A DNA stretch of 56,442 nucleotides from JBIOJM01 sp044450785. Lineage in GTDB: Bacteria > Planctomycetota > Planctomycetia > Isosphaerales > Isosphaeraceae. Location: the NCBI GenBank assembly GCA_044450785.1, contig JBIOJM010000017.1:1-56442 (forward strand). Reading direction: 5' to 3'. Under the pieces are notes generated by a model that made no database searches, was not told the DNA's origin, and worked only from the letters and a program-made list of their open reading frames with translations. Shown here in pieces: positions 12,401 to 19,451 of this stretch. Every line of letters begins with the position of its first letter. The stretch's first letter is position 1. Position numbers and translations under genes: made by a program.

Positions 12401-12525
12401 AGGCAGGGGCGGAGCCGGAAGAGCGTTCCGCTAAACGGTGCGGTGCGCGAAATTGCCCGACGACGGTGATGAAGCCGATGACCTGCAGAGCGGGCGTGCT
12501 TCGTGGGGCGGAGAGGAGTGATCAT
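349..12525 (-). CDS. Giant secreted beta-helix / LamG / FG-GAP repeat protein (4058 aa)
   Basis: Probable very large extracellular or cell-surface protein. After an arginine-rich leader the N-terminus carries MEDRTLLS (residues 45-52), a variant of the LEPR-XLL motif of large planctomycete surface proteins. Four related modules each begin near GPGSLRQAILDSN (DNA about 12350, 10390, 8390, 6370) and are rich in beta-helix-like turns. Two contain LamG-like domains (DNA about 9810-9310 and 7800-7310). From about 5740 to 1560 come many FG-GAP/VCBS-type repeats with FNGDG and LLGNGDGTF signatures, suggesting calcium-binding beta-propellers. I chose the ATG at 12525, preceded by AGGA at good spacing; a GTG at 12573 is possible. 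The C-terminal ~130 residues are low quality and are encoded by heptamer and dispersed repeats, so the end looks like read-through into repeat DNA. Function is unknown; adhesion or matrix roles are inference. Confidence 0.88.
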   Translation of the reverse strand: MITPLRPTKHARSAGHRLHHRRRAISRTAPFSGTLFRLRPCLELMEDRTLLSTFLVSNTGDSGPGSLRQAILDSNNAIGAPNTIDFDISGTGAQTIVPLSSLSAITNPVLIDGFSQSGYIGTPLVEINGSQAGGGDGLTITGSGVTIRGLDINGFPQGAGIHITGTSATRNWIYGNFLGTDPSGTVGEPNDSGVEIDAGAVSNLIGTNGDGVNDAAERNLLSGNLFAGVWITGQGTNGNAVAGNFLGTDISGSVALNNGTQPLVDSQGNYFGGGVAIAGGASGNRIGTDGASVDDVGERNVIAGSNNDAIDIWGTGTDGNLVAGNFIGTDVTGTRALGIAGDGVFLAEGASSNWIGVNPNGGTAVRDEGNVISGNGFYGIQILVGSNDNVVAGNEIGTDSTGTLSLPNPAGIDIEYSSGNTIGGDTAVAGNLITNNHGTGVDVIGSDSVGDQIVANRIFGNTRQAIDLGDDGVTYNSTSPRQGPNNLQNFPIVVTTADGSLEGWLGGSTPDTPFHLEFFASAGYNSDGSGEAQDYLGSLEVTTDSQGQVQFDVPFTPPPGLPIVTATATDPQGNTSEVSALRRGELSQPTMTPRVTPGQPLVFSAAAGDAIVLQDPDAGPLDPTWSLTLAVSTGTLTLANTTGLTGSGNATGSLSYSGLLSALNSALSGMTYTPGGFQGNATLSIDAGSDGATPVQVPIVVTDGVFVVTTTADNGPGSLRQAILDSNAVTGGTNTVDFDIAGPGAQTISLLSPLPPITTSVLIDGTSQPGYAGAPLIELSGTQAGTGNGLTITSSGSTIRGLDLSGFLEGAGILISGTSATGNSIEANDIGTDPTGLSAAPNDFGVQILGGASDNLVGGATAALGNLIAFNSGPGVDVEGDGTVGNQVTANRIFANDASPTPNPAGALKFDGSSYVSLPNGLIDGSGPSETLEAWFQTTSGGVIFGYQTWSAPGIYAGNGWDPAVYVGTDGKLHGGSYDNGIDQVTSNTTVNDGKWHNVALVVDGVAKTMTLYLDGQLIGSVPGSFQVLSGSFNQIGTGYTGQGWLATNQSWYGFVGEIDEVRIWSVARSAGEISQDTMTVPSSTEPGLEAYYPLDEGHGATAYDQTPNHNDGTLAGTNGDLPTWVNDSGEAIDLGGDGITYNSNAPRQGPNNFQNFPVVVTTAGGGLEGWLGGSTPDTTFRIDVFASAGYGPGGAGEAEDYLGSLEVTTDSLGQAVFDVPFTPPAGLPEVTATATDPGGNTSEVSALRRATLEGPAQSVRLVPGRPLIFSAASGDGIALQARDSGPLSPEWDVTLFVAAGTLTLSGTAGLAGSGDGTGTLQYQGDLLALNAALEGLTLTPPPGFEGDATLSVTARSAGAVLVQGHIAITSGVFPVTNTNDSGPGSLRQAILDSNTAAGGTNIVKFAIAGPGVQTIAPASPLPPIANPVLIDGFSQPGYGGAPLIELSGTQAGTGDGLTITGPGATIRGLDVSGFLEGAGILITGTSATGNSIEANDIGTDPSGSSAAPNDFGVQILGGASDNLVGGATAALGNLIAFNSGPGVDVEGNGTVGNQVTANRIFANDASPTPTPAGSIQFDGSSYVNLPNGLIDGSEPSETLEAWFQTTSGGVIFGYQAASAGQYPSNGWVPELYVGTDGKLYGGSYNTNTGSIEQVTSNVTVNDARWHNVALVIDGDAGTMTFYVDGELIGSVSKSPQYLNDSFNQIGTGYTDYWPATPGGWYGFVGRIDDVRVWSEARSAGDISQDISAAPGGTEPGLQAYYTFDEGQGATAYDQTPNHNDGTLAGTNGDLPTWLIGSGQAIDLGGDGITYNSDAPRQGPNNFQNFPIVVTTAGGGLEGWLGGSTPDTTFRIDLFASSGFSPGGAGEAEDVLGSLEVTTDNQGQAVFRIPFTPPAGRPVVTATATDPDGNTSEISALRRAVLQAPTQYVHDVPGQPLLFSAASGDGIALQDPGAGPFDLTWDLTLSIVGGTLTLRSTAGLTGSGNGTGSLSYSGPISVLDTALAGLTFTPLPEFRGNTTLSLDAESDGARSIQARVPITNGVFVVTTTADSGLGSLRQAILDSNAVTGETNTVDFDIAGPGVRTISLLSPLPPIISSVLIDGTSQPGYAGSPLIALDTAPSGSSDGLTIAGSNLSVRGLASIDFAFGSANASDVLTVLSAPRQPGQVGKAGQVDSYRIDTSTDTLLVARVHADGLSTRLSLRDSHGALLVLSDGISPSNLDDQVDEHLPAGTYYLEVDSTGQTGDYTLTATLTSASPPFQTVPVSGSFFGPEGMVVGDFNGDGIPDIATPGGVELGVGDGTFRSPSKGLPLPNSYDFYTAMAEGDFFNDGHLDLVIADETTDSILLLRGNGDGTFQVPVSVSASDFPAGDFPTALVAADFNGDGNLDLAVACSNNGTGPGGVVILLGNGNGAFQPPLDYPAGSIAYTADLVAGDFSGDGHLDLAVTSFYQGTITVLMGNGDGTFGAPKSFATGGYPYSIAIGDFNGDGKLDLAVNAGSNLDNSGVAVLLGKGDGTFQAPELYAAGFGPNSVVAGDFYGNGKLDLAVADAYDSNNIDVLRGNGDGTFQPPQVYYSVSDSNYPTLVAADFLGNGRLDLAETSISTSGVTVLLQNPDGTFEPPGQNQVVAAADPSLVVAGDFNGNGKLDLIASSEYASSILPGNGDGTFQVQKPPPFGDGNTSAGQGNSGGTGVTGDFNGDGRLDLVIGSSVGLYSGKITVMLGNGDGTFQTGETESLPFQPFILLAGDFNGDGKLDLVATGYNHSPPYEDMIAVLLGNGDGTFQPPETMTLPFGGGVGSMVAGDFTGNGKLDLIVVPAYSGEIAMLLGNGDGTFQPANFLSVPGLEPYNLVAADFNGDGKLDLASTEGTTVAVAMGNGDGTFQPAQIYPVSLYPYYFMVAGDFSGNGHIDLAWAGYYYNPVTQTDVTEVSVLLGNGDGTFQPEKTTDLGSLGYGLQPLTGNAVSYVAGDFNGNGRQDLAFLSSGSNVVTILLSNGDGTFSDPALDVTTSHATPLVADVNGDGTHDVLVVDGAGNILYRQGIPGQPGVFAPPVTVNPPLPDGSNPYASRDIAWLPNTDQGPVLASVDAKDNFISFYAYRDGGFVRLSGSLTTGQLPAQIISADLSGDGLTDLVVRIAGDGTLSVYFGSRLTGPIDPLDRPTFSAPLTISVGLGVSDVQAVDTSVDGRLDLVVTNKLTGQVSVLLNLGGGQFAAPVPYRTGTGLSEIDPGGTPEVTSQEATAGVAAGPLTPGGPTSLVTINSGSDTMDILAGLGGGRFANPVALATQGPVQVVRMADFTSNGIDDLAVLTAAGVSIYLGDGNGGFLPLTTYAVPSGSDGLTVADLTGNGKLDLLVGDAYGDVLVLLGNGDGTFAPYHNASQAVELAVADLTGNGSKDIIYADQGLDRVVVDYGAGSSTVLADQSSGLLDPGAVKLADLNGDGIPDLIVANSGSNNVLIYPGLGNGQFGPAVNGGNGYFVGTNPVGITVANLTGSLPDLVVADKGSNQVSILLNQSQQGGAISFSAGTRLNSGGSGPVSTVVGNFTGGTFPDMLITNSQSNDVVLLPGVGQGFFNDQNPRNYSVGTDPGQTFVGNFNGQTDLVTVNAGSNDLTLIAGFEGANPTTSTITSGGVEPDTAFAFGSGGFEDLVVGNGGDGVLSLFEGGPGGLGLTSAATEPNLPDPTALAFSALTGGQVQFYAATAGHESAELVAMSLGIDTAPISSSTATPVANPVAQLVPLSESSLPLVATVLTLTIAVPGDELNLGLAETQATAVAAFLPGTGVSVGQGLSSQGRGGPGGDDGAESDLPGANIAGAAPAAIAPWERYVIGLDEALEQFRRENPNGVSGAPARDPASDRPASPPAVGVPTQGGPTSLKSRPNPVPSGGEPDRTEEPSPTTAVDAIDMVISSLWGEDRASDSREQLSHSDRPSGRSHDVVPPIRLVVSPSPDHGPWTKDQGPIASFDRRTGVILPPGREPGKDEPDLALTSLVVATMATEWVHAWRWHRTVRPGWPSRVGSPVRRRRVSALDGSDDGASAGRGSPDPALPRPKGLRYSEGWPKAG
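664..691. repeat. Heptamer array (TCCTTGG/TCCATGG), inside coding frame
   Basis: Four heptamers: TCCTTGG twice, then TCCATGG twice. It is the same family as the large arrays at 19982-20294, 45238-45323 and 49580-49614, but lies within the reading frame of the giant gene and encodes the odd GPWTKDQGP stretch near its C-terminus. Confidence 0.8.
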
Positions 12526-12605
12526 CGTGGATCGTCCTGCGCTGGTTTCGGCTCTGTCGTTCAAGCGACTCACACACTGAGCTAAGCTGCGGACTCCGCT
12601 TCCCC

Positions 12606-12778
12606 CTCAGCCGGCCTTCCGCCACGAGAGGAGGGAGACCTTCGGTCGTGGAGAGGGCGGGGTCAGGAGACCCGCGCCCAGCGCTAGCCCCTCACCCGGC
12701 CTTCGGCCACGCTCTCCCCGCGGGGGCGAGGGAGGATTTCTGCACATCACCCGACCCTTCAAGGGCCGACACGCGGCG
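12606..12778. repeat. Dispersed repeat, copy 2 (3' end of kinase gene)
   Basis: Second copy of the repeat at 347-471, longer because it contains two CGGCCTTC(G/C)GCCA-like blocks. The stop codon of the kinase gene (12692-12694) lies at the same place in the CCTCACCCGGCCTTCGGCCA block as the stop of the giant gene (349-351). Confidence 0.7.
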
Positions 12779-15700
12779 GCGGAGCGCCCGGAGCGCCGGG
12801 TCGGCTGGAACGACGTCGCGCCAGAACGACGCGCGCTGATCGTCCGGCATCCGCTTCAGCGCCTCGCGGAGCAATTCGGTGGCGCGGTCCTGGTACCGGG
12901 TCACCAGCGTCACGGTCTCCTGACCCTTCTTCCGGACCTCGGCTGCGGCGACGACGGCCGCCAGCGCATAGACCCGGGCGGCGTTGTACAACAGGTGCGA
13001 GGTCGGCTCGCCGAGGCCCAGGGCTTTCTCGGCGTCCGCCACGGCGTCGCGATGCTCGCCCAGGCGCAGACGGGCGAATCCACGGCCGTTGTAGGCGTCG
13101 CCGCCGGAAGGATCGAGGCGGATCGCGGCCTCGAAGTCGTGGAGCGCCAGCCGGGGCGCGTCGGAGACGATGTACAGCCAGCCACGCCGGCTCAAGAGCG
13201 CCGCTCGGTTCGGCCGCAGGGCCATCGCATTCGTCACGTCCTCGATGGCGCCGGGGAAGTCTTTCAGCTCGGACCGGGCCAGGCCGCGCAGCTCGTAAAT
13301 CGCGGGCGTCGCCTTGCCGCGGGCGATGAGCGCGTCGCAAGATCGGATGACGTCGTCGTGACGCTTCAGCTTGAGCAGCAGATCGAGCCGCAGACGGTGA
13401 GCGTCGGGATAGTCGCGGACGACCTTGAGCGCGGCATCCCACGCCATCAGGGCGTCGGCGTCGCGATGATCGAGGGCCAGCAGCCGGCCCCGATTGGTGT
13501 GGTCACGCGCCAGCACCGGGTTCTCCGGTTTTTCAAGCCGGATCGCCTGATCCAGGTCACCCAGCGCCTGCGCCCGCTGGACCGGAGCCGGCTCCTTGCG
13601 TGCGAGATGCACGTCGGCTCGGCCACGGTATAGAGGCGCCCAGTCCGGTCTGCGCTCGATGGCCCGTCCGAACTGTCCGACGGCCTCGTCCGGCTTGCCC
13701 TGCTTCCGGTAGACCTCCGCCAGCGCGGCATACGCTTGCGATGAACGGTCGTTAAGCCGGATCGCCGCCTGGAGATCTGTAGCGGCCTGGTCGAGCATGT
13801 CGTGCTGGAAACGGAGCAAACCCCGGTTGACCAGCAGGATGTAACGCAGCTCGTCGTTCGGAGTTCGCTCCAAGAGCTGCCTCGCCCGGTCATAGTCCGC
13901 TTCGGCGTTCTCGAATCGGAGCTGGGCCTCCTGACGGGAAGGTGCGGGGATGAGGCTCGAAGCAAAGCCGCGGAGGATGTAGAGCCAGGCGAATTCGGGC
14001 TCGTGCTCCAGGCATGTGTTCAGGCTGGCCTTGGCCTGCACGGGCCCATCGAGCCGCATCCAGCATAGGGCCGACAAGCAGTGGGCCCAGAACTGATCGC
14101 GTTGAAGTTGAATGGACCGGTCGAAATGCCGAAGCGCCCCGATCGAGTCCTGCCGCTTGTAAGCTTCCTGCCCGATCAAGAAATGGTCGAACGCCGTGGT
14201 CGGTTTCAGACGTTCCGCCTCGCCACGCTCCTGTTCGGCCTTCGCCACGTTCCCGGCCCTGGTCAGGCAGGCTGCCCGCCGCAGATGGTAGGCCGTGGTC
14301 GGAGGACGCAAGCGAGCCGCCTCGTCCAGCCGGCGCAGTCCCTGCTCGGGGGTAGGCTCCGCCTCCGCGGCGATCAAGAGCAGATTGTAACAGCCTTCGG
14401 CAATCTCAGCCAGTTTGGGCGGAGACAAGCTCGTCGGCAGCGGTCCCAGCGTCCAGGAATCGCCCGAGCCCGGGGCCGCGTAAAGATTCAGGGCGGCTCG
14501 AGCCGCACGGCGGGTGGCGTCTTGATTGCTGGGCAGGTCCAGACCGGTGAACTGGGTATCGTGACGCAGGGCCTCATTCCGCAGCCGGAGGAAGTCGGCG
14601 TAACGCAATTCGTCGGATTCCCGTGAGCGTTGCTCGGCCTGGCGCTGCTTGACCTCGTCGAGGAGCAACTGGACGGCGACATTCAGGTCCTCCAGCTTGG
14701 CCTCCGCTTTGATCTTGTCTTTCAGGGTCGCGAGGGTCACTTCGGCGTTGGTCAGGTTGTTCCTGGCCAATTCGTCCTTGGCACGCAGGATCGTTCTCGT
14801 GCCATCGGCCTGGAGCGCGATGATCCGGTCGTTCTTTCGCCGGTCCGCCTCAATCGAGCGCCGCTGGAGTTCCAGGGCACCCAGGAACGCGAAGGCGGCA
14901 AGGGCCAGGAGCGTCGCGGCGAAGGGACGGCGACACACCCACTTGAACCCGCGCTCCAAGAGCGCCGTCCGCCGCGCCAGGATCGGCTCGCCGCGAAGGT
15001 ACCGTTCCAGGTCGCCGGCCATCGCCTCGGCGGATTCGTATCGTTTGGCCGGGTCCTTGTGCAGGCACTTCAGGCAGATCGTCTCCAGGTCGCGCGGCAC
15101 CCGGGGGACCAGCCGCGACGGCGTCACTGGGTCATCGTCGAGGACCTGGCGGACCGTCTCCAGCGGGGTTTCCGCCTTGAAGGGCGGACGACCCGTGAGC
15201 ATGTCGTAGAGGATCGCCCCCAGCGCGTAGACGTCGGCCGGCGGCCCGACGTTTCGCGAATGTCCTCGCGCTTGCTCGGGGGCCATGTAGCTGGGCGAGC
15301 CCATGATCTGACCGCTCTCGGTCTGGCCATCGTCCGAGTCGATCCGCTTGGCCAGGCCGAAGTCAGTGATCTTGGGCACGCCGTCGGAGGTGTACAAGAC
15401 GTTGGTCGGCTTGAGATCGCGGTGGACGATCCCGGCCTGGTGCGCGACATGGACGGCCCGGGCCAGAGTCACCATCAGTTCGGCCGTCTGGTTGCCCGGC
15501 TGGGGCGTGCCCGCCAAGTGGTCGTCGAGGCCGCCGCCGTCGAGCAGCTCGAGGGCGACGAACGGCAGGCCGGCCGCTTCGCCGATGTCGTAGATCTGAA
15601 TGATGTTGGGGTGCCGCAGCCGCGCGACCGCCTCGGCCTCCTTGCGGAAGCGTAAAAATTGGTCGGCCCGCGCCTGACTGCCGCCGCGGATCATCTTCAA

Positions 15701-16297
15701 GGCGACCAGGCGTTTCAGCCCGTGGTGCCGCGCCTTGTAAACGACCCCCATGCCCCCTTCGCCCAGCCGCTGGAGGACGTCGTAGCCGGGGATGGCTGGC
15801 GAGTCCTCCGGAGCCGGCTTGCGTCGGACCTGAGCTGTCTCCGGATCGGATCCGGAAGCCGTGGCCGTCCGGTCGGGGTCGTCTACTTCGGCCTCTTCGC
15901 CGGCATCGGGTTCCTCCGTGCTACCGCCCTGGCTCGACTCTGGAGCGGAGGCGAAGCCCCGCGACGATTCCGGGCCCCGGACCTCATCCACTCTCGAGCC
16001 GGGCTCACTGGGGTCCGTCGACGGGGAACGGCCCGAATCGCCCGGGGACTCGTGAGCACTCTCATCACGGGCGACGACCTCGGTCCCGGGACGACCCGCC
16101 GTCGAGTCGGGGTCGGTTCGCACCGTCTCGATCAGCGGTCCTTCTCCAGCCAGGGGGCGACCTCCAGTCAGCCGCTCCAGGTGCTCCTGACAGACGACGC
16201 AGTCCTCGAGATGCGCCAGGATCCGGGCGTCGTCCTCGGCATTGAGGTCCCCGTCGAGAAACTGCAACAAGACGCTGTCGTTGGGACACGCATTCAT
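12692..16297 (-). CDS. Membrane Ser/Thr protein kinase with N-terminal zinc finger and TPR repeats (1201 aa)
   Basis: Hanks-type kinase of the planctomycete TPR class, predicted to phosphorylate Ser/Thr on partner proteins. Residues 29-36 give an HxxxCxxC anti-sigma-like zinc-finger motif (H29, C33, C36). A disordered acidic linker follows. The kinase domain spans about 170-440 with GEGGMG (179-184), catalytic Lys 201, HRDLKPTN (Asp 294), DFG (312-314) and APEQ (339-342). A transmembrane helix lies at about 459-476, then a coiled-coil-like region and many TPR-type helical repeats to the end. I chose the ATG at 16297 because residues upstream in the open frame look noncoding. The last ~25 residues come from a dispersed repeat. 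Substrates cannot be deduced. Confidence 0.92.
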   Translation of the reverse strand: MNACPNDSVLLQFLDGDLNAEDDARILAHLEDCVVCQEHLERLTGGRPLAGEGPLIETVRTDPDSTAGRPGTEVVARDESAHESPGDSGRSPSTDPSEPGSRVDEVRGPESSRGFASAPESSQGGSTEEPDAGEEAEVDDPDRTATASGSDPETAQVRRKPAPEDSPAIPGYDVLQRLGEGGMGVVYKARHHGLKRLVALKMIRGGSQARADQFLRFRKEAEAVARLRHPNIIQIYDIGEAAGLPFVALELLDGGGLDDHLAGTPQPGNQTAELMVTLARAVHVAHQAGIVHRDLKPTNVLYTSDGVPKITDFGLAKRIDSDDGQTESGQIMGSPSYMAPEQARGHSRNVGPPADVYALGAILYDMLTGRPPFKAETPLETVRQVLDDDPVTPSRLVPRVPRDLETICLKCLHKDPAKRYESAEAMAGDLERYLRGEPILARRTALLERGFKWVCRRPFAATLLALAAFAFLGALELQRRSIEADRRKNDRIIALQADGTRTILRAKDELARNNLTNAEVTLATLKDKIKAEAKLEDLNVAVQLLLDEVKQRQAEQRSRESDELRYADFLRLRNEALRHDTQFTGLDLPSNQDATRRAARAALNLYAAPGSGDSWTLGPLPTSLSPPKLAEIAEGCYNLLLIAAEAEPTPEQGLRRLDEAARLRPPTTAYHLRRAACLTRAGNVAKAEQERGEAERLKPTTAFDHFLIGQEAYKRQDSIGALRHFDRSIQLQRDQFWAHCLSALCWMRLDGPVQAKASLNTCLEHEPEFAWLYILRGFASSLIPAPSRQEAQLRFENAEADYDRARQLLERTPNDELRYILLVNRGLLRFQHDMLDQAATDLQAAIRLNDRSSQAYAALAEVYRKQGKPDEAVGQFGRAIERRPDWAPLYRGRADVHLARKEPAPVQRAQALGDLDQAIRLEKPENPVLARDHTNRGRLLALDHRDADALMAWDAALKVVRDYPDAHRLRLDLLLKLKRHDDVIRSCDALIARGKATPAIYELRGLARSELKDFPGAIEDVTNAMALRPNRAALLSRRGWLYIVSDAPRLALHDFEAAIRLDPSGGDAYNGRGFARLRLGEHRDAVADAEKALGLGEPTSHLLYNAARVYALAAVVAAAEVRKKGQETVTLVTRYQDRATELLREALKRMPDDQRASFWRDVVPADPALRALRRRVSALEGSGDVQKSSLAPAGRAWPKAG

Positions 16298-16476
16298 GGT
16301 GGGGTTCCCCGGGTGGCGGCGCCAGCACGTCCTGGCGCGGCGTCGACGTTGTTTCACCCAAGATACGGGTCTCGGGTAGCGAACCTTACAAGATTCCTCC
16401 AAAATCCCTATTTTTTTCGATCGTGAATACGCTCCGGACCGTCTTCACTGCCTAACGCGGCAGAGCCGCAACGGTC

Positions 16477-16578
16477 GTAGGGTGGGTCGAAACGATGCTT
16501 TGCATCGTGAGGCCCACCGATCGCCACGGCAGTCCCGGTGGGCCTCACCGCGACGTGTCGCGGCTCGACCCACCCTAC
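16477..16578. repeat. Inverted-repeat element with GTAGGGTGGGTCGA ends
   Basis: The ends GTAGGGTGGGTCGA (16477-16490) and TCGACCCACCCTAC (16565-16578) are perfect inverted repeats; inside is another pair, GAGGCCCACC / GGTGGGCCTC. About 102 bp, with no coding capacity. The right end contains the TAG stop codon (16575-16577, minus strand) of the neighbouring FG-GAP gene, so the element abuts or has replaced the original gene end. Confidence 0.85.
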
Positions 16579-17825
16579 TTGCGGTTCCAGTAAATCTTGA
16601 CATTATGCGTGGAACGGCCGCCGGCGATGATGTCCGGGCGTCCGTCCCCATCGAGATCGGCGGCCACGGCGTCTTCGCAGCCCATGCCTCCGTCGTCGAC
16701 GGTGTGTCGTTCGAAGGCCAGAGGGGTCGACCCTGCCTTCGGGTCGAACACAAAGACACCGGGGCCGCGCGAACCGGCGGCGCCGGGCTTGTTCGGGTCG
16801 CGCTGGCCGATGATCAGCTCGTCATCGCCATCGCCGTCGAGGTCGGCACACCAGACGGCATGACCCCATTGCAACGGCTCGGCAATTACCTGGCGCGACC
16901 ACAGGCCATGCCCGAAGGTTCCTCCGGCACCGCCGGAGTCCGGTTGAGACTCGCCGGGAGTGTAGACCACGACCTGATGCCCGTGCCAGGGCTCGATCGT
17001 GGCGATGTAGGGAGAGCCGGTCCGCAAGCGGCCCACCTTGACCTCGCTTGACCCTTTGAAGGGGGTTGAATCCTGGTTGCCGGTACCAATTCGCGTCTTC
17101 GTCCAGTGCCCCGCCGAGTCGCGGTGAAGGATGAAAACACCTTCCCAGGATGCGGCCACGATCTCGTCGCGGCGATCACCGTCGAGGTCGAGGAGCTGAA
17201 GGTTGTGGATCGTGTGCAGTGTCGAGTCGGCGATTTCGACCGGCCAGGGCTCCTTTGCCGGTTTCTCGGGAACGTCGTAAACGAGAACGTGGACCCCCCG
17301 CCCTTCGCCCCAGCTCGGTCCCTTGGTGCCGCGTCCCTGCAAGGGGGTGACGACGAGCTGTTTCTTGCCCGTCCCTTTCACGTCGCCCCAGCGGAGGCGG
17401 TGCAACGTGGGCTCCTCGAACCGGATGGGGTGGATTTTCCAGGCGCCTTCCGAGTCGCGGCCGAGCCATTGGAGCGTGCTGGGGTTCTTGGTGTCGGGTG
17501 CGCGCCAGCCGGCGCCCAGGGCGAAATCGATCCGGCCGTCGCCATCGACGTCGTGCGGCTGGATGCAGACATTATCCCGGGCTGTCGCTCCTCGAGTGAT
17601 GTCTTGTTTGCGCCAGCTTGGGTTCTCGTACCAGACGACGGCATCCTCGGTCACGGCCACCACGTCGAGCTTGTGGTCGCCGTTCACGTCGGCGACCGTG
17701 ACGGCGTAGCAGATCGAGCCGGCATGCGGATCGATCTCCTGGGTCTGAAACTTGGGGAATTCGGCCGCGGAGGCCGTGAGCGACCATCCGAGGCTGACGA
17801 TGCTAATCAATACAAGGGGGCGCAT
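16575..17825 (-). CDS. Secreted FG-GAP/VCBS repeat protein (416 aa)
   Basis: Begins with a clear signal peptide (MRPLVLISIVSLGWSLTASA, cleavage near residue 20). The mature part contains several FG-GAP/VCBS-like units with DVNGDHKLD, DVDGDGRID, DLDGDRRDE, DLDGDGDDE and DLDGDGRPD, giving an integrin-like seven-bladed propeller of about normal length for this planctomycete family. These DxDGDG loops are expected to bind calcium. The gene lies 33 bp downstream of the ABC ATPase gene and may be cotranscribed. Its stop codon is part of the adjacent inverted-repeat element. A specific ligand cannot be named. Confidence 0.85.
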   Translation of the reverse strand: MRPLVLISIVSLGWSLTASAAEFPKFQTQEIDPHAGSICYAVTVADVNGDHKLDVVAVTEDAVVWYENPSWRKQDITRGATARDNVCIQPHDVDGDGRIDFALGAGWRAPDTKNPSTLQWLGRDSEGAWKIHPIRFEEPTLHRLRWGDVKGTGKKQLVVTPLQGRGTKGPSWGEGRGVHVLVYDVPEKPAKEPWPVEIADSTLHTIHNLQLLDLDGDRRDEIVAASWEGVFILHRDSAGHWTKTRIGTGNQDSTPFKGSSEVKVGRLRTGSPYIATIEPWHGHQVVVYTPGESQPDSGGAGGTFGHGLWSRQVIAEPLQWGHAVWCADLDGDGDDELIIGQRDPNKPGAAGSRGPGVFVFDPKAGSTPLAFERHTVDDGGMGCEDAVAADLDGDGRPDIIAGGRSTHNVKIYWNRK

Positions 17826-17858
17826 TGCGGTCTCCAGTTCTTCCGAGAATAGGCGGGG

Positions 17859-19451
17859 TCAGGGGTTATCGGTCGCGCCGGCCTTGGTCCGGTCGAGGAA
17901 TGAGGTTGCGGCGTGCATGATGGCCTCCTCAGTGGCCAGGGCGCGGGGAATTTCGGCGGCGATCCTTCCCTCGCAGAGGACGATGATGCGGTCCGAAACG
18001 GCCAGCAGCTCGGGTAGTTCGCTCGAGGTCATGATGATGGCACGGCGCTGGGACGCCAGGCGGCGGACCAGTTGGTAGATCTCGGCCTTGGCGCCGACGT
18101 CGATGCCGCGGGTGGGTTCGTCGAGCAAGAGGACCTTCGGCTCGATCAAGAGCCAGCGGGCGAGGATGCATTTCTGCTGATTGCCGCCCGAGAGGCTGGT
18201 CACCGGAACGTTGCCGCCGGCCGTCTTGATCGCCAGCTCCTTGATGGACCAGGCCACGGCGCGATTCTCGGCGCGCGGGTCGACGAGCGGTCCAATGGTC
18301 AGCTCGGGGAGGCGCCGGAGCGTGATGTTCTCGGCGACTGTCATGCGATCGAACAGCCCCAGAGTCTTGCGGTCTTCAGTCACCATGGCGATGCCGGCCT
18401 TGATGGCTTCGTCGGGATGCTTGAACCGAACCCGGCGGCCATCGAGCCGGATCGTTCCGGCCGGCCGGGACGGACTGGCGCCAAAGATCGCTTCCAGCAG
18501 CTCGGTTCGGCCGGCGCCCAGTAGCCCCGCGATCCCCAAAACCTCGCCGGCCCGGACCGAGAACGTGATGTTCCGCAAGCTGGGCCGGCCGCTCCCGTGC
18601 GGGCTGGGGAGCGACAGGCCCTCCACATCGAGCACCGCCTGCTCGGCGATCGGATGCGGGACGTAGTTCAGCGCGGCGATCTCACGGCCCACCATCCAGC
18701 GGACGACCTGGTCGGGCGAGGTCTCACCTCGCGCGGCGCTGGCGACGAACTGGCCGTCGCGGAGCACGGTCACCTGGTCGGCGAGGGTGAAGACCTCGTT
18801 CATCTTGTGGCTGATGTAGATGACGGTCGTTCCGGCCTTGCGCAGGCCGGCGATGACGCGGAACAGCCGCGCGACCTCGGAGTCCGACAGCGCGGACGTA
18901 GGTTCGTCCATGATCACGATCGCGGCATCGAACGCCAGCGCCTTGGCGATCTCGACCATCTGTTGATCGCCGATTCGCAGGTCGCCGACCTTGGTCCGCG
19001 GTGCGATCGCGGCGCCCAAGCCTTCGAAGAGCCGCCTCGCCGCTTCGTCCATCGCACGGTTGTTCAGCCAGCCGAGCCGGCCTCCCCAGGTCTGCTCACG
19101 GCCCAGGAAGATGTTGTCGGCGACCGTGAGCTGGGGAACGAGGTTCAGCTCCTGGTAGATGATCCGGATCCCGGCGTCCTCGGCCTCCCGAGGACCCGAG
19201 AACCGGACCGGCCTGCCGCTCAAGTGGATCTCGCCCTCGTATTCGGTGATCGCGCCGGCCAGGATCTTCATCAAGGTACTCTTGCCCGCTCCATTCTCGC
19301 CGCAAACGGCGTGGACCTCACCCCCCCTCGCTGTGAACGACACGTCCCGCAGCGCGCGCGCCCCCCCAAAGCTCTTGAAAACATGACGCATCTCGACCTG
19401 CGCCGGCGCGGCATGCGCGGCGGCTTCAGAAGGAATCGGGCCCTGGGTCAT
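17859..19451 (-). CDS. Sugar-type ABC transporter ATPase with two nucleotide-binding domains (530 aa)
   Basis: Resembles the RbsA/MglA/XylG class of duplicated ABC ATPases that energise uptake of monosaccharides. The N-terminal domain has Walker A GENGAGKST (51-59), Walker B with MDEPTSALSD and a typical D-loop. The C-terminal domain has a degenerate P-loop (GLLGAGRTE), normal for the second half of this family, plus LSGGNQQK and LLLDEPTRGID. Its start overlaps the end of the upstream GNAT gene by 26 bp, so the two are probably translationally coupled. No permease or substrate-binding protein is encoded in the window, so this is an orphan ATPase that must pair with subunits elsewhere. Confidence 0.92.
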   Translation of the reverse strand: MTQGPIPSEAAAHAAPAQVEMRHVFKSFGGARALRDVSFTARGGEVHAVCGENGAGKSTLMKILAGAITEYEGEIHLSGRPVRFSGPREAEDAGIRIIYQELNLVPQLTVADNIFLGREQTWGGRLGWLNNRAMDEAARRLFEGLGAAIAPRTKVGDLRIGDQQMVEIAKALAFDAAIVIMDEPTSALSDSEVARLFRVIAGLRKAGTTVIYISHKMNEVFTLADQVTVLRDGQFVASAARGETSPDQVVRWMVGREIAALNYVPHPIAEQAVLDVEGLSLPSPHGSGRPSLRNITFSVRAGEVLGIAGLLGAGRTELLEAIFGASPSRPAGTIRLDGRRVRFKHPDEAIKAGIAMVTEDRKTLGLFDRMTVAENITLRRLPELTIGPLVDPRAENRAVAWSIKELAIKTAGGNVPVTSLSGGNQQKCILARWLLIEPKVLLLDEPTRGIDVGAKAEIYQLVRRLASQRRAIIMTSSELPELLAVSDRIIVLCEGRIAAEIPRALATEEAIMHAATSFLDRTKAGATDNP

